Under the pieces are notes generated by a model that worked only from the letters and a program-made list of their open reading frames with translations, was not told the DNA's origin and ran no database searches. Positions 1 to 11,090 of a stretch of DNA of 64,000 nucleotides are shown here, one piece after another (position 1 is the first letter of the stretch; each line of letters opens with the position of its first letter). The stretch is taken from positions 25,939,881-26,003,880 of the forward strand of contig JAYGXS010000007.1 in the NCBI GenBank assembly GCA_036362985.1, in the 5' to 3' direction. This stretch comes from Ligula intestinalis (Eukaryota; Platyhelminthes; Cestoda; Diphyllobothriidea; Diphyllobothriidae). The position numbers and the translations under genes were made by a program.

Positions 1-567
1 CACCAATTCCGAGTACTTAATAAACAATAAAAACCCCAAATGACACACGGAGCCGTTAGTACTCAGATTCAATATATTTCGTAAAAATATGACGGAAACA
101 CCCAGTAAGACTTCGGGACAGCGGCAAATGCATCGCTAGTCCCTGCTTGTCATGTCTTATGGCTTAAACTACTTCCGCGATTGTTATCAGCCTCGGAGTA
201 CACGACCAGAAACCTGGCAACGCTGAGGAAAATAGTGTTCTAGTGGACAGAAACACTTGATAAACTTGGAATAGCTACATAGCATAAATTTGCACGCATG
301 TCAGATAGGTGGGTGAGGGCTGGTCCCTGCGGCGCGCTTTTTAGATCTAAATTTCATAAAACAGACCAACATCTTATTTCTCTTGCTTAAGTGGGATCAA
401 AAAATCGAACTGCCTACTACAGAATCCCTTATCAAATATTAACTGAGCAGTACTAACAAGTGGGCACTTAATGAACCTGGACACGGTAAGCAATAAAGTC
501 AACAATTTGACGTAATAGAATGCAGTCCTGAACGTTCAGCGTTTGGAATCTCTGTTCTGGGCTCCGA
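1..567. other. no gene recognised
   Basis: This is A/T-rich sequence downstream of the stop codon of the minus-strand gene that ends at 568. I see no convincing exon, tRNA or repeat shared with the rest of the window. It would contain that gene's 3' UTR. Confidence 0.4.
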
Positions 568-1066
568 TTAAACCTTCTCGATGAAAGTAAACAGCCCCAC
601 ATCAAAGCAGCGTGAACTACTGCAGTTTTAGAAATGAAATTTTTTCATGTCCATGTACTTACGGCGCATCAACCCAAGCCTCCTTATGGCTCAAGAAAGA
701 GTTGTTTTGATCGAAAATAAGCATAGACTGCACCACAATCTACGTAGGAATTTCTTCGATGGATTGTTGAATTTTAATTGCCTGTTTAAATGCAAACGCA
801 GTCAGTGATGACTGCCTAACGGGTCGGTATTACCATCCCAGATATTTTTTTATAATAAACAGCGATAGCTCAGAAGAACAAAAACAATACTTTTGAAGGA
901 AGTTGGGGAGTGTAACGTCCGAGCGGGGACAGCCGAACAGATTGTTAGGAGCCGAAATTGGAATCAGTGGAGCTTGCACGGGTTTGGGTCTTTCGCAGAA
1001 GATACTCCCTAAGAGATTATCCATCTCATCAAAAGGAGAATTATGATTATCTTCGAAAGAATCCAT
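568..1066 (-). pseudogene. three-exon gene of unknown function, broken by one in-frame TAG
   Basis: Three exons can be joined on the minus strand with matching phases. Exon 1 runs 1066 to 891 (ATG at 1066, begins MDSFEDNHNSPFDEMDNLLG) and ends before a GTATTG donor. Exon 2 runs 815 to 663, after a TTAG acceptor and before a consensus GTAAGT donor. Exon 3 runs 619 to 568, after CTGCAG, and ends in TAA. Both junctions are phase 2. The introns are 75 and 43 bp, short like those of the ferritin gene. The product would be about 126 residues: an acidic, Pro-rich N-terminus, then a helical-looking middle (KQAIKIQQSIEEIPT) and a C-terminus ending FDVGLFTFIEKV. A TAG at codon 25 of exon 2 interrupts an otherwise open frame. 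I do not recognise the family. It is either a recent pseudogene or a gene with a single base error in the assembly. Confidence 0.45.
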
Positions 1067-1209
1067 GAGGAAATATAAGAATGTTGAGAATCGAGTAAAG
1101 TTTATTGGACGAACAATCGGGTAGGAAAATATATAAGGAAAGGGTAGTAAAAATCGTTGGACTTAGCGTGTGGAAGGAGAACGTGAGGAAGGAGTAAAAA
1201 AATCCGACG
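1067..1209. promoter_or_regulatory. possible bidirectional promoter region
   Basis: Short spacer between the minus-strand ATG at 1066 and the plus-strand ATG at 1210. Read on the minus strand it has a TATA-like run (TTATATATTTT, about 1127-1138) roughly 65 bp before the minus ATG, and a CCAAT sequence between the two. This is inferred from position and motif only. Confidence 0.3.
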
Positions 1210-1392
1210 ATGGAACGACAACCGCGAGCCGTGACTTCTGCTGCAAAACCAAAAATTGAAACTCGACAACCAAGGAAACCAATTAAAACAAACGAGGCTC
1301 AGGGTGGTTCGTTACAGGAGCACGTCTTTAAACACAACATTTATTCAGCAACGATTAAAACGATGGAAGTGGCTGCTAACAATTATCTCTGA
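1210..1392 (+). CDS. small basic protein, 60 aa, unknown
   Basis: ATG-to-TGA frame of 60 codons, divergent from the gene at 568-1066. The N-terminal half is rich in Lys, Arg, Pro and Thr, which suggests a disordered basic tail. The C-terminal half (SLQEHVFKHNIYSATIKTME) looks more structured. No signal peptide or membrane segment is visible. I do not recognise it. It could be a complete small protein, a first exon, or a chance frame. It is listed because its composition is protein-like and it shares a short intergenic region with a probable gene. Confidence 0.25.
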   Translation: MERQPRAVTSAAKPKIETRQPRKPIKTNEAQGGSLQEHVFKHNIYSATIKTMEVAANNYL

Positions 1393-1579
1393 GCCAGGTA
1401 CAAACGGTAAGCGTACAGATAGACGGTATTAACGAAAGTGATTGGAGTATCAGGAGAGGTTTTTCTCAAGATAGAGGATTGAAAGTCATTCAAGACGACA
1501 ATTATATGCAGCTCTTTATTAAGGTGACAATTTACAGTATAGTTCATGTCGGAAAAACAAAAGAACTGAATCCCGCATA

Positions 1580-2448
1580 TTACTTTGAAGGGGCATCACC
1601 ACCGTCGAAAGTTGCGGACCATTGGTGGAGAGACCAACTGATGAACCGCTCCGAGGACATATATTCTTTAATTTTAGGCAGTGCCTAGAAGATAAAATAA
1701 AAGCAATGATGCAAATATGACAGAAAATTTGAAAAAACATGATGTTAGATGCCATACCTCAAAGCGTTCTGCGTACTCCTTCAGATTAGGGTGCTTCTTA
1801 AAGGTGGACGGCTCGAAAATTTGGAAAATGCAGAGGTTCTCGTAAAGTACACAGTCTGAATAGATGATCGGCAAAAAAAATCAAAATTGCCAGCAGCAGT
1901 GACACAAAACGACGAGAAAACAGCAAGATAACAGGATTCGGATATTACACAAACAAGAGAAAACGTACGTTGTCACCCATTTTCCACTTCTTACTGCCGA
2001 GATAATTCGAAATATCTTCGATGCCCTTTTCATATTGAGGCATAAACCCTGGTCACTCTTGTTCCTAGAGCAACCTTATGCAACATTCTGAGGAAACATA
2101 CGTATTTTGGACTAATAGCAACGCTGATCAAAGCAAGTTGCAAATCCTTGATCGCGGCCTCAGCCATGGCGATTTCAGTCTGTTCCTTTATGCCCTTGCC
2201 TTCAAGACAATGCTTTTCTCCCAGGTAACGCGGAATTGGGCTTGACTGGGCGAGCTTTACATCTTTGTCGATGATATATGGAAGCTAAAGCGCGTGGTAT
2301 GCCCATCAGAAATTCTTCTCACGTTAGGAAACCCGAGGTCGAGATTGTATTTCGCTTTCTTTCATTCTTCCAAATCCTCTTTTCCGAATCTCTTTTCTTC
2401 ATAATCCTCGCCAACGTACTCAAACAGAAGTCGGATGGGTTGCGCAAG
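1580..2448 (-). pseudogene. Mu-class glutathione S-transferase pseudogene
   Basis: GSTs conjugate glutathione to electrophiles and are the main cytosolic detoxification enzymes of flatworms. Five exons are readable on the minus strand: 2448-2323 (LAQPIRLLFEYVGEDYEEK to DLGFPN), 2284-2102 (LPYIIDKDVKLAQSS, the glutathione-binding QS region), 2064-1969 (ends KKWKMGDN), 1868-1758 (IFEPSTFKKHPNLKEYAERFE) and 1684-1580 ([14 protein letters not shown] to TAA). Boundaries such as FPN/LPY and RFE/ALPK, and the 96- and 111-nt exon lengths, fit the known vertebrate Mu GST gene. Lesions: TGA replaces the conserved Trp at codon 29 of the first exon seen; TGA at codon 4 of the 96-nt exon; the acceptor before the 111-nt exon reads CG instead of AG. 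The first coding exon (GYW...RG) is not visible in the next 180 bp; a Gypsy fragment begins there. Introns are 38, 37, 100 and 73 bp. Confidence 0.88.
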
Positions 2449-2629
2449 CTGAGATAAATATTTATAAATATGCATAAAATTTTTCAAACATTATACAGAG
2501 TAAATTTTGCATTGAGACATCTGTATGTGCAGTTAAAAGCTACCGAACGCAATTTATGAGTAAAAGCTGTAGATGACGGGACATTCATAAAGAGAAGGTA
2601 AACAGAAATGATATAAGTAAAGATTCCTT
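2449..2629. other. A/T-rich spacer between GST remnant and Gypsy fragment
   Basis: I looked here on the minus strand for the missing first GST exon and found no GYW-coding stretch. The sequence is simple and A/T-rich. Confidence 0.4.
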
Positions 2630-2633
2630 TCGT

Positions 2634-5080
2634 TACCTCGCATTGATGGAACGTTAGATGCCCTTTCGGGTAATCGGGTGTTCTCGACGTTAGATTTAGC
2701 TGCTGGATATTGGCAAGTAGAAGTCCGGCTGTCCGACCGAGACTATGCCTTTTGGTCTAGCTAATGCGCCTAGTAGTTTCCAACGGCTTATGAACCAGGT
2801 TCTAGCACAATTTATCCCGAATACCTGTTTAGTGTATCTCGACGATATCATTATTCTTGGAAAGGATTTCTACGATCATTTGCATAATTTGCGTAGGGTA
2901 TTCGACGGGTTGAAACAGGCAGGTCTCACCATTAAGCCGGCGAAGTGCGTACTCCTACGAGATAAGGTTAAGTTCTTATGATAGGTCGTGTCAGCCTCGG
3001 GGGTCGAAACCGACATAGATAAGGTTGCAAAAGTCCGCGGGTGGCCGACACCCACCAATGTGACTGAGGTCAGAAGTTTCACGGGTCTCGCTTCCTACTA
3101 TAGGAAGTTTGTTAAGGACTATGCTGCACCGTTAAATAAGCTCAAAACTTTAAAAGACCACTTGTGTTCCAGTCCAATCCTCGCGTTCCCCGATGTTAGT
3201 CAACAGGCAGGAGAATTCATACTTGACACAGATGCAAGTGAATTCGCGATTGGCGCTGTTTTATCACAAAGAAAAGCTGATAAAACAGAGTGTGTTATCC
3301 AGTACCTAAGTCGATCCCTGAGCAAAGCTGAGAGGCGGTACTGTGTGACTAGGAAAGCAATGCTTGCCCTCGTCTTTTTCGTTCAAGAATGTCGATCATT
3401 CCTACAGTACCGGGAGTTCGTAGTTAGAGCGGATCATAGCTCGCTAACATGGCTTCGTAATTTCAAGTACCCCGAAGGGCAAGTCGCACGATGGCAAGAG
3501 CAACTAGCAGGCTACGAGTACGAATGTTTATACCGACCGGGTCGTCTGCACAACGATGTTGACGCCCTATCGAGGAAACGCTATAGACCGCACGGCAATT
3601 GTCCATCGTGTTAGGACATTAACATAAGTGCGATATCGGTTCACGATGACCAAAGTTATATGTGGGCGCAGGCACAACGTGAAGACCCGCACATTGGGCC
3701 GATATACCAATGAAAAATTAGTGAAACTCGGTCGTTGAGCACGGACGAGTTAAGGGGCAGAGCTACGAAACGCGCTGCCTGCACACAGTTTGGGATAAGT
3801 TATTTTTGGATAACGGCGTCCTATATTATAGAGATAGTGATCAGTATCCACGGCTTATCTTGCTACCTCGATCCATGGTAGACGAAGTAATAGAGAGGAT
3901 ACATACCGAGTTAGGACATGTTGGAATATGTAAGACCGAATGGGCACTCAGGCGTAGACATTACTGGCCCAACTTAAAGCGTTCTGTGTAGAATTACATT
4001 CGTTACTGCACCCTATGTTATCAACTTAAGCCACCGCGACAGCTAAACAGGGCCCCTCTTCAGCCAATATTGACCAAGTATCCCAACGAGCACGTTAGTG
4101 TCGACATCATCGAACCCAGTACCGAGTCGCACAGGCATAACCGGTACATTTTAGGAATGGTTGATTTCTTCACAAAGATGGCTGAAGTAGTAGTCTTGCG
4201 CGATGTCTTTGCCAACACAGTCTCCCAGGCCATTTTTAATGGTTGGATTTGTAGATGGGGCGCCCCCGATCAACTTCACTCTGAAAGGGGGAAGTTCGTT
4301 CCAAAACACAACCATACGCGACTTATGTAAGTGCCTGCGAATCAATAAAACTCGGACGGCTGCGTACCATTCGCAAGGTAATGGACAGGTAGAAAGGACG
4401 AATATAACCCTAATCGATTTGCTCAAAGCGTTCGTTGATAGACAGGCTCCCCGAACGTGGGACGATGCCTTACCGGCCTGTATGCTAGCCTATCGCTCCA
4501 CGGTACATGCATCGACCCATCAAACCCCCTTTGCTCTTACATGCGGCCGAGAAATGCGAATTATCGAGGACCTTCAGGTACCTCGCGATAGTAACGAAGT
4601 TCCCATCGGCGTTTACCTTACGAGTCTAACCAATAAGATGCGTATAGCCTCAGAAGAAGCGCGAATACATCTTCAGGGGTCCCAGAGGCGTCAAAAGGAT
4701 CACTACGACCTTTTGGCCCACGGAAGTCCAAACGAAGTAGGTGATGTCCTTTGGCTTCGGAATTATTAAGTTACCCAGGGAATGTCATCTAAGTTTGTAG
4801 TTGATTGGTGCGGCCCATATACCGTTACCCAAGTTATTTCGGACACTACGTGCGTTATCCAGGGTCACGAACGGCCTTTCAGCCCCGGTTTAAAGGTACA
4901 CTTCAACCGTCTCAAACTGGGCGGCCACCCCGCCGAACCAGATCGTAACCCTGAACCCTCACGCGACGAGGTACCACCCGAAGATATAGAGGAGACATTC
5001 GTAGCCGTAGGCAGTAGTCCACATCATTCAGAGGATGAGGTGCACGCTGAGGACAGTTATACCTTTTTCGGGAAGGATGC
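2634..5080 (+). mobile_element. 5'-truncated, decayed Ty3/Gypsy retrotransposon pol region
   Basis: Pieces of one pol polyprotein lie in order. Reverse transcriptase starts at LPRIDGTLDALSG (about 2634) and includes MPFGLANAPSSF and the catalytic YLDD box (about 2835). RNase H follows at 3120-3560 (TDASEFAIGAVLSQ; YLSRSLSKAERRY; ADHSSLTWL). The integrase zinc finger is HTELGH...CTLC (about 3870-4020), and the integrase core at about 4080-4560 has VDIIEP, SERGKF and YHSQGNGQVER. A chromatin-facing tail reaches about 5080. Breaks: about 15 codons deleted with a frame change before MPFGL; tandem TGA TAG at 2982-2987; a frame change between 3614 and 3806; TAG at 3989-3991; a frame change near 4300; TAA at 4767-4769. 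Gag and protease are missing, so it cannot move on its own. The domain order RT-RH-IN identifies the Ty3/Gypsy type. Confidence 0.9.
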
Positions 5081-5082
5081 AG

Positions 5083-5868
5083 TGTTGCAAATACCTTTAA
5101 GATGGCCTCAATTTTTGTTCATTTTGGACTATATTGAAGATGGCGGCGAACCGTGTCACGACTTGGTTATTTCAAGCGGGCATAATCCTATTGGCTAACT
5201 GATCGGCTATTTTATGTCGGCGAGTTTATGCTATTGGTTATTGTATAAATTAAGCGTTCCCATTGGTTTAACCCCTACAATATGGACTTAACCCTGCTGT
5301 CGCTTCCTATATATAGACGGCCCTATGGAAGGTCGATCATCTCTCTCGGCAGCCGTCTCCAAACGTCTCCCAGAAGTCATCTCCGGCCAGGACCAGGACC
5401 AGGTCAGTCAATCATCCCCGCCAAAGGATGACTTTCCTGATTGTTCCGATTGTTGTAGCCAGGACTAATAAATTAGTCCTTCATATAGTAGTAAAGTTTA
5501 AGAGTAGCAGTCTTTGTTTAAACGGTGTTGTTCTTCTTTGGGTTCGGTTCGGTCGTTTTCATCGATTAATCGCGTTCGTTGTTCTTTCTCGGGTTATAGT
5601 CGTACGAAATCGCCCGTCGATCGTCTCGGTTCGCTGCAGTACCCCACGAAGAGAGGGACCCTATATGGAGAGATCTGGCGGATATTTTTAACCTGTCTAA
5701 TATATTGGCGAACTTTTTAATGTTTTTGTGGTGTTTTTATGTGCCAAAACTGGTAGAGAATCCATTCAAGGGTTTTTGTAAGTTATTTTGTACGTAAATA
5801 GAAGTTGTGCCCGGCGCTTCGCGCTGCGGACTAAGCTAAAATAACTCCAGGACGGTAAGTGACACCAC
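5083..5868 (+). repeat. 3' LTR-like region of the Gypsy element
   Basis: The sequence directly after pol starts TGTTG (5083). It has a TATA box (CTATATATAG, about 5308) and, downstream, AATAAA at 5467-5472, the layout expected of U3-R-U5. A TG...CA end at about 5868 is a guess: with no 5' LTR in the window the boundaries cannot be proved. Confidence 0.4.
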
Positions 5869-6737
5869 AGGTAAGTTGAAGTAGACGACCTCCTAACCAC
5901 CATTTCCTACATCTAAAAAATTAAAAAGCAATCTCAAATAATATAATAATGAATATAGTACGTAAAAACGTTGGGATACACCCACTAGTCTCTTTCTAGT
6001 TCTTCCTGCATTTTAATTGGCTACACGTTCATCCGCTCCTTTTTTAAAGTAATCACTCAACCAACGAAGAGCCCAATAGCCAAGTTGAAGCAAAGCCATG
6101 ATCAACGAGGTCTAATCAAGGCCGTGCTGCAGTGGTTTAATTAAAAATCCTTAACACAACGCAAGAGCAATAACATTTTCATATGATACCACCTCCGAAC
6201 CCAAGGCACTGAAACTACTTCATTCTCTTATATAAATTGTAACAGAAAATATAATAATTATATAATAATTTGTATATTTAAGGCCCAAGGGGCCCTGTCG
6301 TTACAAACTTAGTGCAATCGTGAAAATAAAAATAATGATGATAAGCAGTGAACTCTTATAAAATAATTGTCATCGGCAGTAAAAAAAACTCCTAGATCGG
6401 TGGATGAGTTCAGTGGGCCACCGAGTTCAAAAAAAACTTAAGGCAAAAAAACTGCCTTAATAGGTAGCAGGGTTTGATGTGGTTAGTTTGGGACCCGATT
6501 TTGAGGGTTCGGGACGTTTATGGTCATGGGAAAAAACAATATATCGTTGAGTTGAGAAGGGGTCATCCGGGACAGCAGGAGAAGGCAGTAGAAGTCAAGG
6601 CAACATCATCGATTTGCGACCCACCAGATTCCAGAGAACACAGCGAAGGTTGCGAAAACGGAGAAGAATTCGCAGATTTTTTAAGTGATGCTTGACTCTG
6701 CAGAGGGAAATGCTAACATATTTAGAAACCATTTTAG
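5869..6737. other. A/T-rich region with one unassigned short ORF
   Basis: Mostly simple A/T-rich DNA. An open frame at 6477-6695 (plus, MWLVWDPILRVRDVYGHGKK, ending acidic with EFADFLSDA) follows an AG that could be a splice acceptor and ends in TGA. It might be a terminal exon, but nothing identifies it. Confidence 0.25.
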
Positions 6738-6790
6738 TATGAAATGTCAAACATACGTTTGTTTTCGATAATTCTCATCAGGACTTTACA
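6738..6790 (-). ncRNA. hammerhead-ribozyme-like motif 3' of a Penelope-like fragment
   Basis: Read on the minus strand, CTGATGA (6781-6775) is followed by a short GA...TC stem II and GAAA, the invariant hammerhead core. Next comes a perfect 5-bp hairpin (CAAAC GTAT GTTTG) in the place of stem III. The flanks (TGTAAAGT and ATTTCATA) pair imperfectly as stem I. The dinucleotide at the expected cleavage site reads AC rather than U-H, so this copy may be inactive. It lies about 165 bp after the GIY-YIG frame at 6953-7475. Penelope-like elements are known to carry hammerheads in their terminal repeats. Confidence 0.55.
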
Positions 6791-6952
6791 GTTATATGGT
6801 AATTAAGTAAATAAACTATGCGGGTTGGTAGAAAAAATGAAACGGTTTCCAGGACAGGGGGGTGAGGGAAAACGGGGTCAAAATCTGATCAACGTTAGGG
6901 GGAACTGGCAGTCGGCTGAGGTGCTAAGCTGCTGGCTGTTGGATAAGCAGCT

Positions 6953-7475
6953 TTAGACCATGGTAACTGCGGCGCCGCGACAAAGTTCTTTTAGGCGCCT
7001 AGGACCATTCGGTGTAGCCTGATGGCGGCCGCTTCTGCCGTAGCCAACAAACGCTGTCCAAGAAATTTTGAATAGCTTGAGGGTACCTTGTAGATCACCC
7101 GGAAGTCCTCTCTGACATCCACCCGATTGTCTGAGTGTACCAGATGCGCAAGACTGGAACTGTTTACACCCTTTAGTTGGTACTTCCCTAACAATGCTGG
7201 AATGTGTTCTCGTACTCTTTTGGACAAACGCCGGCTCGTGCAACTAATATATCCTGCCCCATAGGAGCAGGTAAATAAATATATGCACATAGATATGGTC
7301 TGGGCTGGCAGTTTGTCCTTTATCTCTCCGTAAAGGATAGGAGTAGTCGAGAACAGTACACGGCCGTTAACTGGTGGGAAGGTGGTTGCTACAGCTTGAA
7401 TCAGGCGCCTCCGTAGTAGTTCGCTTGGTCCGTCCCCTTGAAATGGTACCCTGCTGAATATTCGCTTCTCCTCGG
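6953..7475 (-). pseudogene. Penelope-like element, C-terminal GIY-YIG endonuclease fragment
   Basis: An open minus-strand frame from about 7475 encodes the linker (NGRVLFSTTPILYGEIKDKL) and then a GIY-YIG nuclease. The first two motifs are degenerate (CIYLFTCSYGAGYISCTSRR). LSKRVREHIP and the RLLATAEAAAIRL segment with its conserved Glu follow. The reverse transcriptase part is missing, as expected for 5' truncation by target-primed reverse transcription. The same subfamily recurs at 43138-43522. The nuclease would nick DNA to prime reverse transcription; this copy is a fragment and probably dead. Confidence 0.75.
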
Positions 7476-10400
7476 CTGTTTAAACTGCGAACTTTGGTGG
7501 CCTTTCAGCGTCATTACGTTAGAATAGTGATTTCCTGCTAGATATTGCATTCTTAGTAAAAAATGCTGGTCCAGGCACTCGCTGAGTTGGAAACAGCGAT
7601 ACATAAATTTATGGTCGGAAACCGTAAAGTATTGAATTATTCATCCGCCAAGCAAATTTGACAACTTATTTAAACCCGTTTGACTGCACCATCCCCCAAG
7701 TTCTCGTCAAAAATAAACGAAAGCTGATTATAAATTTTGCTGCTGTGCAAATAATGTTAAATGACACAATAAGAGTGAACTCACGTAAGTAACAAATAGA
7801 ATCCTATAGGTCACTGTGCATAAAATGCTTCGTTTTGCAAAACAAAACCCTTCATTTCAGTAATTTTTCTGCATAATTTCATATTCTTTCCTTTTAACTA
7901 ACGTGTATATACACCAATACACGCGCGATAAGTAAGCAAGGCAAATTAAAGGTTATTCACACTTACGTCCGCATTATTTTTTTGTGGGTACGTTAGATGC
8001 TCGGTTAATCGCGTTCCAAGCGCGATCAGCGCTCATACAGAATACTAAAGTTTTAATCAAAACTAATAATGATGGCACAGCTAAAGCGATATGTTGGTCG
8101 CTAAGAAAAATGTGTCCAAATGCGCTTGCGCGCACAATACCTAAAAAACTGCAAGTATCTAGTGTGTTTGTTGTAGAAAGTCCGCTAAACATCGGAGCCA
8201 ATGTTTAATATATAACCAGGACAAACGCAAAAGCAGTTGCTTTAGTATGACCGAAAATTAAATATGTAGCATCGACAACTGACATACGTTCACACTGCAC
8301 TATTTAAAGCGCTGAAAATCCATTTCGAATAAAGTAGCGTTTATTTGAAGCTGTAGTCGAAAAACTTATGATAGGAATGTCAGCGGCATGATAGTAAAAC
8401 TTACCAACGTCAATCCTCCTTACCAAGTTTAGTCTTGTTTATTTTCAAGCCATAAATAAAGAGCACACCAGCTGAACGTGACAGTTATGGCTAAAAATAA
8501 TGTTATTATTTAAACCTACAGACGATGCGCATGAACGATTGGCCAATCTATTTTAGTGATAAATATACAAATATATTATTTAATTGACTTTCAAATAATT
8601 GGTTCAACGCCTGCTTACCTATCCTCCAACCTCCAACAGGCAGCCTACGTGTGTCTGAGCAAACACCACGTTGCACCAATGAACATTCTTCACTATTGCT
8701 CGGCCCATGCATGTTTTGCCCGTGTTTTTGTTGACAAAGAAATGCTCCTGTATAATGTATGACCTTGCGGAAAGGTAATGGAGAGAGGATTTGACCTGTT
8801 TTGTACAACAAAAAAGCATGTAGGTACATGTGGCTGAGTTGGCCCATGCGGTGTCTGAATGCAGGTGGAGCGCTTGCGTGCTGTTTTTTTAGCATTCGTT
8901 TCTTAGTCTTCCGCAGTCAAACGCAAACATGATTTTTTGAATAGTTTAAATTAAAATTATGGGAATTTTTTAATGTTCGCTAAGTACCTAAACTATACAG
9001 GGAAATAGGTTAGAAAATCAATGGTTTAACAACCTGAGGTTACGAACTTGGAAAAATCTTTTATTGTGGAAGTACGGCGCCGAAGAGGTGCTTTACAAAT
9101 GAACCTTATCATTAAGAGCATGCTGAGACGTTTGGCGAGTATGGACTCACGTTTGCAGATGTTTTGCCAAAAGTCACGGTTTAGAATATCGCCAACTGAC
9201 GGAACAATTCTGAACGCGCAACCAGTCTAGTCCGTCTGTTGTTTTTTGTTGAGTTGCTGACTGACGAATTGAGCATCAAATTGCAATTCCCCTATCTAAC
9301 AGATTTTTGAAATTGAGTCGCCATTTTTTCGTCACTCAATTCGCATGTGAACGTTCTTATGTATACATCGATTGGCCTAATATGCTCATTAGAAATGGAT
9401 GATCATCCCTGGTGGTTTATATGAACTACAGCAATGAGTTTATCAGCGCATGACACTAGCACCGATTTAACGGAAGTTCAATTTGCCCTTTATTTTGCAA
9501 CATTTTCAATGAAATTTCTCCACGATTTTTACAATTGCATTCTTTGGTCATTGCTTATGATTCCCGGTGATGTGTGGTTTCTGTGACTTATTTTAATCAT
9601 GATGAAGGGAAGACAGTTTTGGTTGAAAATTTTGGAATAATATTTTCAAAATAAAGTGTATCTCTGTCCCTTACTTTTGCCCTTATGGCGTTTCCACTGA
9701 ACTTTGATCAAAGCCATCCCCAACTTTTAAGGGGTTTTCTTGTTTGCTGTGGCACAAAATGCACAAAGCTGAGACCTCTCCCAGTTCCGGCCTTATTGAC
9801 TCTGTCCTGACATCGAATTAATGTGAGTGTGGGAAGCAGGGTGATTTAGATAAATCGAAATTTTACTCTTCCTGTAGTCTATCGCAATTCACCGTCCCTG
9901 CACGACAGTCTAACTGTCGTTTGGCATTACATTATTTTGCTTTTTCACTAAAACTAAAAGAATACTTCCAATCCAAAAACTCACTGATTAGGAGGCCTTA
10001 ATATTTTGCGTGAACATTTTATAGGTAAGAGTTAGACCGATATTGGAGAATCCCTCGCATGCAAAAAAAATCGTTGTTCCTTATAGTAACTCTGACTTAC
10101 AAGGTGGTATGGCTCGAAATGCTGCCCCCTGTCGGAAGTGAGGGACAGGCTAAAATCGATCCTTCTTGGGGCCGCTCGTTAAGGTGAGATACGAGTCACA
10201 AGTTTGATTTGCTATGGCTGAGTTTCGACACTCTAAGGCGTAGCGGTACTGATCGCTCATAGAACTTTACAGTCCTGTCTCAATATCCAACTCACTGGAA
10301 CGGTTAATTTTGTCAGTTTGTTGGGTATACAAAAAGGCACAAAGGACCATCCTCATGAGAACCGAAGTCACTTTTGGTAATTACATCTACGAAATATCTT

Positions 10401-10530
10401 ATTTCAGAGGTTCTGATAAACACATCGAACATAATTTTAATAAGGTATTTAAACGACGAAAAATCATGAAACGACAGCAGGATTATCACGGATGACCTGA
10501 AATTAATTGTAATCCCATACTGGAAACACC
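7476..10530. other. about 3 kb without a recognisable gene
   Basis: Only short frames occur, including overlapping ones at 7974-8208 on both strands and one at 9048-9230 (plus, 60 codons, rich in Arg and Met). None has a recognisable motif or convincing splice context. No copy of the window's main repeat families was seen. Confidence 0.4.
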
Positions 10531-10747
10531 AATAGAGAAATTGGACAAAATTAAAGTAGTAGTAGATAAGGCGAGCCGAGAACTACTTGAGTCATGGTAC
10601 ACGGGCCCCCAATCCATAAACAAGTGCAACGATTTGTCAAATCCATTTTCGGTGCTGAGATTCAATTTGGCCGATGCAAGGCGCCGCTTGGGGAATGGAC
10701 AGGCCACCGCGTCATCCTACGCGAAGACCGGAGGGCCAGATGGCTGA
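10531..10747 (+). pseudogene. Penelope-like element, extreme C-terminus
   Basis: The frame reads KASRELLESWYTGPQSINKC then NDLSNPFSVLR, the end of the GIY-YIG nuclease region of flatworm Penelope-like elements; the catalytic Glu sits in the RELLESW segment. The GIY and YIG motifs are absent, so this is a severe 5' truncation. A hammerhead-like motif follows about 200 bp downstream (10951), and the intervening sequence is shared with 36240-36440, where no ORF is left. Confidence 0.65.
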
Positions 10748-10939
10748 GCAGTCATCCCATCCGAATCCACCATGCTTGATAAATGTTCAGCAGGTCAGAG
10801 TCCACATGCTGTTCAACAAACTGTCAATACGCAAGAAGGCAATTAGGGTTAATTGTCGCTGTATGCTTGTAGTAATGACTGTGTCCTATAAATACTGCAA
10901 ACTTCTGTGCATATGCTACCCGTATCTGCTACTGCTCTC

Positions 10940-11085
10940 TGACTATGTCTCTGATGACAAATCCACGACGAATCTCGAAATGTCAGGCGAATAAAGGTAT
11001 TGTCCCAGCGATCGAGTCGTCTCCTTCTCAATTACTCCCTGGGACACGGATGTTTGCTTGTATTGGCCATGGCGTACACAACCAG
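10940..11085 (+). ncRNA. hammerhead-like motif with its downstream monomer
   Basis: CTGATGA at 10951-10957, a stem II candidate (AATCC...GAATC), then GAAA at 10977-10980. The next part (TGTCAGGCGAATA, then CCCAGCGATCG and CCTGGGACACGGATGTTTGC) recurs near the other hammerhead-like motifs of the window (15015, 27515, 35655, 36451, 38940, 45260, 49140-49520). A TATAAATA sequence lies about 55 bp upstream. Stem III would be only 3 bp, and the cleavage site is not clear by eye. Confidence 0.5.
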
Positions 11086-11090
11086 GTTTG

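Noticed and set aside
1580..2448. TGA read as Trp or selenocysteine in the GST
   Set aside because: Flatworm nuclear genes use the standard code; the second TGA is not at a Trp position and a splice acceptor is also lost, so decay is the simpler reading.
7974..8208. Overlapping 74-75 codon frames on both strands
   Set aside because: Neither has a motif or context favouring it; probably chance.
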